In this document: positions 26,949-36,233 of the stretch, one piece after another
Layout: every line of letters starts with the position of its first letter
Position numbering within the stretch: position 1 is the first letter of the stretch
From: Nostocales cyanobacterium Centralia_MAG_434
GTDB taxonomy: Bacteria > Cyanobacteriota > Cyanobacteriia > Cyanobacteriales > Nostocaceae
Length of the DNA stretch: 64,000 nucleotides
NCBI GenBank assembly: GCA_021324415.1
Contig: JAJPJF010000419.1
Location: 19,233-83,232 of the forward strand
Reading direction: 5' to 3'
The notes under the pieces: generated by a model
Told to the model about the DNA's origin: nothing
What the model saw: the letters and a program-made list of their open reading frames with translations, nothing else
The model's database searches: none
Translations under genes and position numbers: made by a program

Positions 26949-27761
26949 ATGACTAAAATCTCTGATTGCTTTGAAAACCTTGCTAGTCACTCACAGTGTG
27001 CTCTCGTTCCGTTCATCACTGCTGGTGACCCAGATATAGAAACAACAGCAGCAGCTTTGCAAATTCTAGATCGTAGTGGGGCAGACCTAATTGAACTAGG
27101 CGTTCCTTACTCTGATCCTTTGGCAGACGGACCGGTGATCCAGGCTGCTGCTACCCGTGCACTACAACGAGGCACTACCCTGGAACAGGTGCTAGAAATG
27201 CTAGAAGTAACTGGCCCCAAGTTACGATCGCCAATCATCTTATTTACTTACTACAACCCAATTTTGAACCGTGGAATTGAACGGTTTCTCAAACAAATTG
27301 CGGCGGCGGGAGTAGCAGGATTGGTAGTTCCTGACTTACCCTTGGAGGAATCAGCAGACCTGCTCAAACCTGCTTCTGCGGTAGGAGTTGATGTTACCTT
27401 ATTAGTAGCTCCCACCAGTTCCGCAGAACGGATAGAAGCGATCGCCCGTTCTTCCCAAGGATTTATTTACCTAGTTAGTGTCACAGGTGTGACAGGAATA
27501 CGATCTCAAATAGCTCAGAGAGTACCCGATTTGCTGAAACAGATTCGCCAAGTCACCCATAAACCCATCGGTGTGGGTTTTGGTATTTCCCAGCCAGAAC
27601 ATGCAACTCAGGTCAGGGACTGGGGCGCAAATGCAGTGATTGTTGGTAGTGCTTTTGTGAAACGGTTGGCTGAAAATACTCCTCAAGAAGGGTTGAGTGC
27701 GATCGCTGAGTTTTGCCAGCAACTGAAAACAGCTATTTCTACGCCATCAGTAAAGACTTAA
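26949..27761 (+). CDS. trpA: tryptophan synthase alpha chain
   Basis: 270 residues from the ATG at 26949. An in-frame TTG at 26928 lies in a repeat hairpin and is unlikely. Catalytic Glu is in [16 protein letters not shown], together with the catalytic Asp. Phosphate-binding marks are VSVTGVTG and GVGFGIS. The enzyme splits indole-3-glycerol phosphate to indole and glyceraldehyde 3-phosphate and channels indole to TrpB. It is separated from trpB, which is common in cyanobacteria, and follows ndhL and DUF3007. Confidence 0.97.
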   Translation: MTKISDCFENLASHSQCALVPFITAGDPDIETTAAALQILDRSGADLIELGVPYSDPLADGPVIQAAATRALQRGTTLEQVLEMLEVTGPKLRSPIILFTYYNPILNRGIERFLKQIAAAGVAGLVVPDLPLEESADLLKPASAVGVDVTLLVAPTSSAERIEAIARSSQGFIYLVSVTGVTGIRSQIAQRVPDLLKQIRQVTHKPIGVGFGISQPEHATQVRDWGANAVIVGSAFVKRLAENTPQEGLSAIAEFCQQLKTAISTPSVKT

Positions 27762-27987
27762 TTAAAAATCATGTCACCGCAAACTCTTTCTATCTCACGT
27801 GGTAGACAATTTGAAAAATTTCGTCTTGAATATATAAAGCAAGTATAACCCAGTAGAAAACTTGCTACTCATGTATCGTAGAATTTGGGTATTCTGCAAA
27901 GCTAAATATGGTATAAATTATGAGTAAGAGTACGAGTGTGAGAGTCGCTGATGATTGTAGTTTCGATACAATTTAGGGGCAAAGGCG

Positions 27988-28635
27988 ATGAGTGAAAGTA
28001 TGGCATTTGTCGGTGGAGTCGCTGTAGCTGGGTTAGCGGCTCTCCTATTGCTCAAAGGCACAGGTAACTCCCTACAGCCTAATATCGTTAGCCCACAAAT
28101 GCCCACTGTCGTAGCACCGCAACCAGTGGTGCAGTCGGGGCAATATCCTTATGGGCAAACAGGGTATTCTAATGCCCCAGTACCAACTGGTCCTAGTACT
28201 GAAGATCGGGTGGCAATGGAGCGGCTGAAAATGGAAAATGAAGCCGTTAAGAAGGAGAACGATCAGCTGAAAACCCAAATTCAGCAGATGCAGTTCCAAT
28301 ATCAAACTCAATTAAACGCTATAAACGCTCAGAACAACCAAAATCAGCAGCAGCAAAAGCTACCTACCGTACAGTCACCCGAGCAAACCCCCTGGTGGTC
28401 TTCACCAATCACATGGGCTGTGGGAGGTATGACTCTCACTATTGGTGGTGGTATTGTTGTCGCTGGAGTTTTGTCTTTGTTTTCACCAAAGCAGCGTCCA
28501 ACCCGAACAGTACAAGTTATTCACCCTTACACTGGTTCTACAGCACCGTTAGCTCCCGTTCGGCGCTCTGAGTTTCTTCCTCCTCGTACTGAAGTTCGAC
28601 GGGTTGAAACACCAGAATACGACGATATTTATTAA
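27988..28635 (+). CDS. hypothetical membrane protein with coiled coil
   Basis: 215 residues. Two hydrophobic segments (~5-24 and ~135-162) flank a Pro/Gln-rich and coiled-coil region (~75-120, ERLKMENEAVKKENDQLKTQIQQMQ). The C-terminus is basic and proline-rich, ending ETPEYDDIY. I do not recognise a family. A membrane hairpin with the coiled coil on one face is the simplest reading. A strong terminator follows at 28666. Codon and base use match neighbours. Confidence 0.75.
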   Translation: MSESMAFVGGVAVAGLAALLLLKGTGNSLQPNIVSPQMPTVVAPQPVVQSGQYPYGQTGYSNAPVPTGPSTEDRVAMERLKMENEAVKKENDQLKTQIQQMQFQYQTQLNAINAQNNQNQQQQKLPTVQSPEQTPWWSSPITWAVGGMTLTIGGGIVVAGVLSLFSPKQRPTRTVQVIHPYTGSTAPLAPVRRSEFLPPRTEVRRVETPEYDDIY

Positions 28636-28665
28636 TAGGATAGTACGGTTCAGTTAAGAAGCATC

Positions 28666-28701
28666 AACAACCCCAGTTTCTTCATGAAACTGGGGTTGTT
28701 T
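28666..28701 (+). terminator. rho-independent terminator after 27988-28635
   Basis: A perfect 15-bp stem AACAACCCCAGTTTC/GAAACTGGGGTTGTT with a 5-nt loop lies 30 nt after the stop codon and is followed by a short T run. Confidence 0.8.
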
Positions 28702-28808
28702 GCTGTGCTGCATATTAGAACATCTAGAGGAATTCATCCTTTTGAAAGAGGTTGCCCTAAACAGAACGCAAACAAAATTTATCAGAATCCAATATTTATT
28801 TTAAAAAA

Positions 28809-30077
28809 ATGCGAGAAAAACAACATGATTTAGATCAAAATGCAAGGCTATCAAATAGCAAACCTCCTGGTTTTAGCCGCCCAATTTTGCCTAGACCGAT
28901 CATTTATTTGCTGATATTCTTACTGGGTGCAGGTATCGCATTACTAGGAAATGCGTTGATATCTCACAATCAACCATCATCCACTCAACAGACCAGATCT
29001 TTACCAACTACTGCACCTACTTATTCAACATCTCCTCCGGCTAATCAATTACCCTCACCACCAGTTACTAACTCAATAGCTAGCGTAGTTCAACAAGTGG
29101 GACCAGCTGTGGTGCGCATCAACTCGACGCGAACTGTAACTCGTCAATTGCCTGATGCTTTCAGTGACCCAATTTTCCGCCAATTCTTTGGTTCTAACAC
29201 CCCTCCATCGTCTAGGGAACTTATCCGAGGTCTTGGTTCTGGCTTTATTATCAATGCTGATGGTCAAATTCTCACCAATGCTCATGTCATTGATGGTGCA
29301 GATACAGTAACTGTGTCACTCAAAGACGGTCGTACCTTTAAGGGGAAGGTATTGGGTGAAGACCCTGTCACAGATATCGCTGTTGTCAAAATCCCGGCTG
29401 AGAATTTACCAACCGTGTCGTTGGGCAATTCAGATCAACTGCGACCAGGAGATCAGGCGATCGCGATCGGTAACCCACTAGGGCTCGACAATACTGTAAC
29501 CTCTGGAATTATTAGTGCTAAAGGTCGTACTCTTTCTGAGAAACGAGTTGATTTTTTACAAACTGATGCTGCAATCAATCCTGGTAACTCTGGTGGACCT
29601 CTGCTAAACAGTCGAGGACAGGTCATTGGAGTCAATACAGCAATTATTCAAGGTGCTCAAGGCATTGGCTTTGCCATTCCGATTAACACAGCCAAACGCA
29701 TTGCCAATCAACTGATAGCTCACGGCAAGGTTTCTCATTCTTACATGGGCGTTGAGATGGTAACACTAACTCCTGAAATTAAACAAGCTATCAATAGCAA
29801 TCCTGAGAGTGGCTTAAGGCTAGAAACAGACAAAGGTGTGTTAGTTGCCAAAGTCCTACCCGATTCTCCTGCAGCAAAGGCGGGAGTTAGATCAGGGGAT
29901 ATCATTCAAAAAATTGATGGTCAGGAGGTTACAGATTCCAGAACTGTCCAGGAATTAGTTGACACTAAACCTGTAGGTAGCGACTTACAATTGGGACTAC
30001 GCCGCCAAGGACAAAATCTCAACCTGTCAGTACGAACTGAGCAACTTCCAGTTAATAATGCACAGCAAGAGCAATGA
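28809..30077 (+). CDS. HtrA/Deg-family serine protease (HhoA/HhoB type)
   Basis: This 422-residue protein has a signal anchor at ~29-50 and a Pro/Ser-rich linker. The trypsin-like domain has the triad His in TNAHVIDG, Asp in [10 protein letters not shown] and Ser in [11 protein letters not shown]. One PDZ domain (~320-405, [22 protein letters not shown]) follows. It is expected to degrade or refold damaged proteins in the periplasm or thylakoid lumen. A paralog of 400 residues lies at 44566. Which of the cyanobacterial HtrA, HhoA and HhoB it corresponds to cannot be set here. Confidence 0.93.
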   Translation: MREKQHDLDQNARLSNSKPPGFSRPILPRPIIYLLIFLLGAGIALLGNALISHNQPSSTQQTRSLPTTAPTYSTSPPANQLPSPPVTNSIASVVQQVGPAVVRINSTRTVTRQLPDAFSDPIFRQFFGSNTPPSSRELIRGLGSGFIINADGQILTNAHVIDGADTVTVSLKDGRTFKGKVLGEDPVTDIAVVKIPAENLPTVSLGNSDQLRPGDQAIAIGNPLGLDNTVTSGIISAKGRTLSEKRVDFLQTDAAINPGNSGGPLLNSRGQVIGVNTAIIQGAQGIGFAIPINTAKRIANQLIAHGKVSHSYMGVEMVTLTPEIKQAINSNPESGLRLETDKGVLVAKVLPDSPAAKAGVRSGDIIQKIDGQEVTDSRTVQELVDTKPVGSDLQLGLRRQGQNLNLSVRTEQLPVNNAQQEQ

Positions 30078-30091
30078 TAGTAGAAAAAATA

Positions 30092-30119
30092 CAAGACCTA
30101 CTCTAAAGGGTAGGTCTTG
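30092..30119. terminator. bidirectional terminator between HtrA and RND adaptor genes
   Basis: CAAGACCTAC/GTAGGTCTTG forms a 10-bp stem between two convergent genes. On the minus strand it is followed by TATTTTTT, so it chiefly ends the efflux operon. Confidence 0.75.
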
Positions 30120-30152
30120 CATACTTAACTGCTTATCACAATCAGGTGGCAA

Positions 30153-31526
30153 TTACTTGGATTGTCTGACTCGTTGTGCAACAGGCTTTACTTGTGTACC
30201 CTCTGTTTGATCTACTGTGGGAGTAGCAATTAGAGATTCATTTCCTATTAACCCAGAGGCGACTTCTACCTCTGTGCCATAATCTCGCCCTAACTCAACT
30301 TTTTTATAATGCACTCTATTATCTCTGGTTACAGTTGCTACTTGCGTACCTTGAGCATTAATCACTAGAGCACTATCAGGGATAATGAGGGGTGGATTAG
30401 CACGAGTAATGTTAAACTTGACTGTTGCATACATCCCAGGTCTGAGTATTCCATCTGGATTATCCAATCCTACTTGGGTCAGCAAAGTCCGGGTATTAGG
30501 ATCTAACGCATTGGTGGTACGCAAAACCTTGCCTGTAAAGATCTTTCTCGGCAACTCTCGGACTTGAATCTGTGCCGTTTGACCATTCTTGAGTGACTGT
30601 GCTAAAGTCTGCGGTACATTAACATTTACATTCACATGATCGTAAGCAGCGATAGTATATAAGCTGGGAGTACTACTGGTACTACCTGCTGACACTAAAA
30701 CCCCAGCATTGACGTTACGTGCAGTAATAATTCCTGTGAAGGGGGCAGTCACTTTTTTATACGACTGCAACACTGTATAACGGCGGAGATTGGCAAGACT
30801 GGAATTGACAAGGGCTTGATTGGCATTCACGTTAGCTTGGCTTACCTTGACGGTATTTTGGGCAGACTCAACACTAGCTAGGCTGGCTTGATATGTGGAA
30901 TATTTTGTATCTGCATCCTGCTGTGTAACAACACCTTGCTTCACGAGAGTTTTCCAACGATTCCATGTTTGAAGTGCTATGAGTAGATTGGCACGCGCTT
31001 GCTTTAAGTCCGAAAGACCTTTATCCACACTTGCACGGCTTTGAATCAAATTGGCTTGGGCTTGCGCTAACTGGGCTTGGGCTTGCAAGACTTGCTGATC
31101 AGTTTCGGGAGACTCAATCTCGGCTAGTACCTGACCTGCACGTACGCGATCGCCAATATCAACAAACCAACGGCGCAAATATCCATCAGTTTTGGCATAA
31201 ATAGTCGTCTGGTTGAGAGAGACAACAGTCCCAGGTAGCACTAAATTATTGGCAGCAGTTCGGCGAGGAGTCAAAACATTCACGGAGGGTATAACATCTT
31301 GTTCCTTGACTGCTGCTTTTAATTCCTCTTGTTGGCTTAAACGAGGTAAGATGCCTATAGCTAGGAGGCTGACAACAGCACCGATACCTAAAGCGATAGC
31401 CACTGTACGACCATGACCACTATGACGTTGCTCTGTCGTGTGCTTCTCAGGCACTGATGGTTGTGATTGGGGTTGAGGAGCTTGAGAATCCACCGATGAT
31501 GAGGATTTACGATTTTGAGAATCCAT
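30153..31526 (-). CDS. RND efflux periplasmic adaptor
   Basis: This 457-residue protein has a long N-terminal polar tail (residues 1-40), a membrane anchor at ~45-63 and a lipoyl half motif (GYLRRWFVDIGDRVRAGQVLAEIESP). A helical hairpin with Ala/Gln-rich heptads follows (~140-245), then a barrel (ITARNVNAGVLVSAG). It is a membrane-fusion protein of the AcrA type. It lies 5 bp downstream of the RND permease and is surely co-transcribed. No TolC in the window. The unusual long polar N-terminus precedes the signal anchor. Confidence 0.92.
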   Translation of the reverse strand: MDSQNRKSSSSVDSQAPQPQSQPSVPEKHTTEQRHSGHGRTVAIALGIGAVVSLLAIGILPRLSQQEELKAAVKEQDVIPSVNVLTPRRTAANNLVLPGTVVSLNQTTIYAKTDGYLRRWFVDIGDRVRAGQVLAEIESPETDQQVLQAQAQLAQAQANLIQSRASVDKGLSDLKQARANLLIALQTWNRWKTLVKQGVVTQQDADTKYSTYQASLASVESAQNTVKVSQANVNANQALVNSSLANLRRYTVLQSYKKVTAPFTGIITARNVNAGVLVSAGSTSSTPSLYTIAAYDHVNVNVNVPQTLAQSLKNGQTAQIQVRELPRKIFTGKVLRTTNALDPNTRTLLTQVGLDNPDGILRPGMYATVKFNITRANPPLIIPDSALVINAQGTQVATVTRDNRVHYKKVELGRDYGTEVEVASGLIGNESLIATPTVDQTEGTQVKPVAQRVRQSK

Positions 31527-31531
31527 AGGTG

Positions 31532-34500
31532 TTACTTGTGCGGTTGTGATGATAAGGCAAATGCGGAATGTTGATCAGAGGGAGCATCGTCCTCCTCATC
31601 CATAGGACGGGGTTGTTCACGACGCAAAATACTATAGACAACAGGCACAAAGATCAGAGTGGCAAATGTTGCAGCCGATAAGCCACCAATCACTGCACGA
31701 CCTAAGGGTGCATTCTGTTCACCGCCTTCCCCAAGACCAAGGGACATTGGCACCATACCAATCAACATAGCAAACGCAGTCATCAAGACTGGACGTAAGC
31801 GAGTGAAGCCAGCCGACTGAGCAGCACGATAAGCATTTTGCCCAAGTAGACGCTGCTCGTTGGCAAAGGTGATGAGCAGAATACTGTTTGATGTCGCCAC
31901 ACCAATACTCATAATCGCACCCATTAACGAAGGGACATTGAAGGTGGTACGAGTAACAAAGAGCATCCAAATAATGCCAGCCAAAGCACTAGGCAGTGCC
32001 ATCATAATAATGAGAGGATCAAGCCAAGTCTGAAAGTTTACCACCATCAAGCAGTAAACCAGCACAATTGCAAATACTAGTCCGAATCCCAGACCGATAA
32101 ACGAAGCACTCATCGTTTGTACTTGACCACGCACCTGAATCTTACTACCTCTGGGCAACTTGCGCTTAAACTCAGCCACTATCTTATTAACATCACGAGC
32201 AACACCACCAAGGTCACGACCTTGGGCGTTGGCATAAATATCAAAAACAGGTTGCACGTTGTAGTGATTCACAACTTGCATCATTGTGTCACGTCTAACA
32301 GTGGCTAAGTTGCGTAAAAGTTGCGGCGGTCCATTTTGATTATTTGCGATCGGTGTATCCTGGAGGCTGTCAAGAGAATTCATTTTGTATTGGGGGACTT
32401 GGACAGCAAGGGTGTAACTCACTCCTTTTTTGGGATCTAGCCATTGGTTGATTGCTGCTTGACCACTAGAACTTAATGTTGTTAGCACACTATTTGCAAC
32501 ATTGCGCTGAGTCAGACCGACTTGCTGTGCTTCCGTACGATCCACATCAATACGTAACCTTGGAGCATCCATGACTTGCTGTACATGCACATCTACTGCG
32601 CCAGGAACACGCGCCACACGTGCTTCAATTTGTTTAGCAATATTGTAGTTTGCCTGAACGTTTTGATTGGGACCAGATATTTGAATATCTACAGCCGCTG
32701 GTAGACCAAAATTCAGAATTTGGGTAACGATATCCGCTGGCTCAAAAAAGAAGGTGTAATTGGGAAATGTTTCTTTGAGTTTTTTGCGCAGTTGCTTGAT
32801 GTATGAAAAAGTTTTTCCCGGCTCCTTCATAGATACGAGAATATCAGCATCAGCCGGACTAATTGTGGCACCGTTATAGCCATAGGTAAGATTGATACCA
32901 CTGCTGGGTATGCCAATATTATCCAAAATCATGCCTAAATTCTCAGATGGAATGACCTGACGGATGACGTCTTCTACCTGATTCACAATGATTTCTGTCT
33001 CTTCTATACGAGTTCCAGGCAAAGCCCGTACATGCAGGGTAAGCTGACCACCATCAACTTGAGGGAAAAAGTCTTGACCGACGAATGGTAGGAGAACTAG
33101 AGCACTCATCCAAAAAGCACCGAACAATACAAAGATTGTCCGGCGACGATTCAATGCCCAAGTAAGAATACCGTAATACCAATCACGAAATCTTTCAAAT
33201 TGGCGATTAAACTTGTCGTGCTGTCGCCAAAAGAAGTCTTTTTTGACGGTTTTTCTGGAGTTTCTCGCTGCATCTGCTGTGGCAGACGACTTACCATCTA
33301 GTGAATACACTTGGTGTCCATGACCGTTATGTTCACTCGATGACGATGTATTATCTAGTGAATGTGTCTGATACCCACGACTGTCGTGGTTGTTTTCACT
33401 ACCATGATCCTCGCCTGCAGTGTACAAGTCTAATTCAGACCGTAGTAAATAGTTTGCCATTGTTGGCACTACTGTCCGTGATAATAGGTAGGAAGCAAGC
33501 ATGGCAAATACTACCGCCATTGCCAGAGGTACAAAAAGATACTGTGCTACCCCATTGAGAAACACCACTGGGACAAAAACGATACAGATAGATAGCGTTG
33601 CTACAAACGCTGGAACAGCAATTTGTTGAGCACCATCGAGAATCGCTCGTTTTAGTGGCTTACCTTGTGCAAGATTTCGATGGATATTTTCAATTTCTAC
33701 TGTGGCATCATCTACCAGAATTCCCACTGCGAGGGAGAGTCCACCCAAGGTCATGATGTTGAAGGTTTGCCCTAAAAAACTCATGATAATGATCGAGACT
33801 AGGATGGAAAGAGGTATTGAGACTGCCACAATCAAGGTACTACGCCAACTGCCCAAGAAAATTAGAATCATCAACGCCGTTAAACAGGCAGCAATCAACC
33901 CTTCTTTAAGCACACCATCAATAGAAGCCTTCACAAATAGAGATTGGTCGAACAAGAACGATAATTTCAGTTCCTTAGGCAAGGTAGCTTGAATTTGTGG
34001 TATGGCTTCTTTAACTCGGTTGACAACATCAATGGTAGAGGCACTGCCAGTTTTAAGAATACTCAACAAGATAGAGCGTCGCCCATTTTGGTGCACTACA
34101 TTCGTTTGCACTGCATACCCATCTCTCACTTGGGCTACATCGCGAATGTAAATTACGGTACCATTGACTTGCTTGATGGGCAAATCGTTAAGGGCTGACA
34201 CTATATCTGGACTATTGTTGAGCTGCACTGCGTAGTCGCGAGTGCCTATCTTCGCATTGCCAGCTGGCAAAATCAGGTTTTGGGCACTGACAGCATTAGT
34301 CACATCTTCGGCTGAAATCCCTTTGGCATAAAGTGCCTGTGGGTCAATATCAACCATAATCTGCCGAGGTTTACCACCAAATGGTAATGGCACACTCGCT
34401 CCTTGGACTGTTGCTAACTGAGTACGAACGAAGTTAGTAGCATAGTCATTGAGTGCCTGTTCAGAGAGAGTTTGACTGCCCACACTCATCTGAAGAATCG

Positions 34501-34912
34501 GCACACTAGAAGCGTTGTATTGTATGATAAACGGTGGTGTGATGCCAGGTGGTAGAGGGCGCAAAACTGTTTGGCTGATAGATGTGATTTGGGCTACTGC
34601 CGAGGGCATGTTGGCATTGGGTTGGAAGAAGACCTTGATAACACTGATACCACTCAGAGACTGAGATTCCATGTGTTCAATGTCACCAACAGTTGTAGTA
34701 ATAGCGCGTTCACTAATTGTTACAATGCGCTGTGCCATTTCCTCAGGCGTTATGCCCGTGTAAGTCCAAACTATACTGACAACTGGAATATTTATTGCAG
34801 GAAAAATGTCAACTGCCGTGCGGGTTATTGTCACAATACCTAAGATGACAATCAGTAAGGCCGCGATCACGAATGTGTATGGGCGACGTAAAGCGAGCCG
34901 GACTATCCACAT
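31532..34912 (-). CDS. RND efflux permease (AcrB/HAE1-type)
   Basis: 1126 residues, longer than the usual ~1040. It has twelve membrane helices and two periplasmic loops. Charged intramembrane motif GILVDDATVEIENIHR in helix 4 is present; the Asp-Asp pair carries the proton pathway. The extra length is a hydrophilic insertion of ~80 residues after helix 6 (from ~500), rich in His, Ser, Asp and Asn (DHGSENNHDSRG, SEHNGHGHQVYS), on the cytoplasmic side. The order permease-adaptor is reversed from acrAB. Substrate unknown; sequence style is that of multidrug HAE1 and not CusA metal pumps, which carry Met clusters. Confidence 0.94.
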   Translation of the reverse strand: MWIVRLALRRPYTFVIAALLIVILGIVTITRTAVDIFPAINIPVVSIVWTYTGITPEEMAQRIVTISERAITTTVGDIEHMESQSLSGISVIKVFFQPNANMPSAVAQITSISQTVLRPLPPGITPPFIIQYNASSVPILQMSVGSQTLSEQALNDYATNFVRTQLATVQGASVPLPFGGKPRQIMVDIDPQALYAKGISAEDVTNAVSAQNLILPAGNAKIGTRDYAVQLNNSPDIVSALNDLPIKQVNGTVIYIRDVAQVRDGYAVQTNVVHQNGRRSILLSILKTGSASTIDVVNRVKEAIPQIQATLPKELKLSFLFDQSLFVKASIDGVLKEGLIAACLTALMILIFLGSWRSTLIVAVSIPLSILVSIIIMSFLGQTFNIMTLGGLSLAVGILVDDATVEIENIHRNLAQGKPLKRAILDGAQQIAVPAFVATLSICIVFVPVVFLNGVAQYLFVPLAMAVVFAMLASYLLSRTVVPTMANYLLRSELDLYTAGEDHGSENNHDSRGYQTHSLDNTSSSSEHNGHGHQVYSLDGKSSATADAARNSRKTVKKDFFWRQHDKFNRQFERFRDWYYGILTWALNRRRTIFVLFGAFWMSALVLLPFVGQDFFPQVDGGQLTLHVRALPGTRIEETEIIVNQVEDVIRQVIPSENLGMILDNIGIPSSGINLTYGYNGATISPADADILVSMKEPGKTFSYIKQLRKKLKETFPNYTFFFEPADIVTQILNFGLPAAVDIQISGPNQNVQANYNIAKQIEARVARVPGAVDVHVQQVMDAPRLRIDVDRTEAQQVGLTQRNVANSVLTTLSSSGQAAINQWLDPKKGVSYTLAVQVPQYKMNSLDSLQDTPIANNQNGPPQLLRNLATVRRDTMMQVVNHYNVQPVFDIYANAQGRDLGGVARDVNKIVAEFKRKLPRGSKIQVRGQVQTMSASFIGLGFGLVFAIVLVYCLMVVNFQTWLDPLIIMMALPSALAGIIWMLFVTRTTFNVPSLMGAIMSIGVATSNSILLITFANEQRLLGQNAYRAAQSAGFTRLRPVLMTAFAMLIGMVPMSLGLGEGGEQNAPLGRAVIGGLSAATFATLIFVPVVYSILRREQPRPMDEEDDAPSDQHSAFALSSQPHK

Positions 34913-35392
34913 GGAATTACCTATGAAATTGCATTAAATGACAATGCTATACAATTCGTAGAGCTAACTTTTAGAATGCTAACGTTTAGATTAACATTTT
35001 TTATAATGGTTTCTATACTAAGTGATGAGAATTTTACATTTCAAGTCGGTGCTTTCTTGATACCAACAGCTTGATTAAAGCGATTTTCAAAAGCCTTACA
35101 GTTTTAGGAACCGCAAAATGAACGTAACGGTTTGTTTTTTAACACAAGTAAGTGGTTTTATAACCCAAAAGCGTTGTTGCAAGTAGAAAATCCTTATGTC
35201 CGACTCAATAGATCAGCCTTTGGCTGGATTCATTTATACACTTTTAATTCAAGAGTGAAATTGTCATTGAGAATTAACAATCTAATGGCCAATGAGGTTT
35301 CTACCTACACCTCGTTATTAAATTTGTAAGCATCCCTTAAATGGAACAAATAGTGCGAGTGTCTCGCTCTCGTAATATATTTAGCTATTTAG

Positions 35393-35440
35393 CAAGCAAG
35401 ATGTGAGTGCAAAGCACACGCTTCGCGAACGCACTACAAA
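35393..35440. repeat. 43-bp dispersed repeat, copy 1
   Basis: It contains TGCAAAGCACACGCTTCGCG and is the reverse complement, with one mismatch, of the sequence at 57621-57666. It includes smaller palindromes (TTCGCGAA, TGCAAAGCA). Its sequence is GC-richer than the surrounding DNA. Confidence 0.8.
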
Positions 35441-35567
35441 ATAAATCTGCCAAATCGGGATGTACCCTTAAATTTCTACTGAGAGATAGATAAATCACAA
35501 AGGAAACTGAATGTTCGATTCTTTGTAAAGAAGTTTTCTCTTCGTAGGCTGTTGACTGACACAGGTG

Positions 35568-35670
35568 TATAGCAATCCTAAATCATTCGTGAGAAGAGAG
35601 AATCCAGGTTTCTGCTAGAAACCTGGATTCTGCGGCTTTTAATTTTTACACCTCGCTTAGGATTGGTATA
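35568..35670. repeat. MITE-like hairpin element B
   Basis: The terminal repeats TATAGCAATCCT and AGGATTGGTATA match at 11 of 12 bases. Inside is a perfect 15-bp hairpin (35599-35631) with GCT loop, AGAATCCAGGTTTCT/AGAAACCTGGATTCT. Same family as 21324 and 57720. Confidence 0.8.
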
Positions 35671-36019
35671 GAAGTGGTTATAGCTAGTTGTTTTAGAAAT
35701 AAAGAAAAAAAACTTTTCATATCTTTTTATAGAAGAAAACAAAATTTATAATAGTTTTGAAATGATTACCATGAATTCCTCATATTCTTCCTCTAATTTG
35801 GAGTATGATTCGGAAAATCGCTTTTCAGCACACATACTGACACATCATAATTGCATAGAACTCGTTTTCCAACAGTATTTTCACTATATGTGGCTTTAGC
35901 TGTTGGAGGTTATAACGAGAAAGGAATGCTGACAGCACAAGTCATAAACTTATTTTTGATTGTTCTCTTGATTTGTCTAACGTTATCTAGTTTCACTTTT
36001 AAACAAAGTTCTAGTTATT

Positions 36020-36184
36020 ATGCTCATCCTAGATTTGGCTTTTTCAAGCTTTCGTTGGTATCGTCGTTTACGAGGTGGGGAGTGGTGGCAAGTGGAGATT
36101 CCCTTATTTGATGGCTCTCAGGTTGTTTGGGTGCATCAAAGACCTGATTGCAAATCATACATCATACAAACGGAGAAGTACTAG
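36020..36184 (+). CDS. possible small protein (54 aa)
   Basis: The frame begins ATG CTC ATC and encodes 54 residues with a protein-like composition: RWYRRLRGGEWWQVEIPLFDG followed by SQVVWVHQRP, an alternating beta-type pattern with many Trp. The frame is open a further 13 codons upstream. No ribosome-binding site is clear. A larger frame on the same strand (35851-36111) overlaps but looks less protein-like. Unrecognised; might be the tail of a decayed gene. Confidence 0.35.
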   Translation: MLILDLAFSSFRWYRRLRGGEWWQVEIPLFDGSQVVWVHQRPDCKSYIIQTEKY

Positions 36185-36233
36185 AACGAAGCTTCAACTT
36201 CTTCTCAAAAAGCTTTAGAGAAGAGAAATAATA

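Larger units (their letters stand above)
34913..36019. other. 1.1-kb intergenic region rich in repeats
   Basis: No convincing gene. It holds one copy of the 43-bp GC-richer repeat (35393-35440) and hairpin element B (35568-35670). A promoter for the efflux operon must lie near 34913-35000. Confidence 0.55.

Noticed and set aside
31532..34912. heavy-metal (CusA-type) efflux pump because of the His-rich insert
   Set aside because: The helical core lacks the Met cluster of CusA proteins and resembles HAE1 pumps; the His-rich segment is outside the transport path.
35851..36111. 86-codon frame
   Set aside because: The overlapping frame 36020-36184 looks more protein-like; this one lacks a ribosome-binding site and has a random-looking second half.
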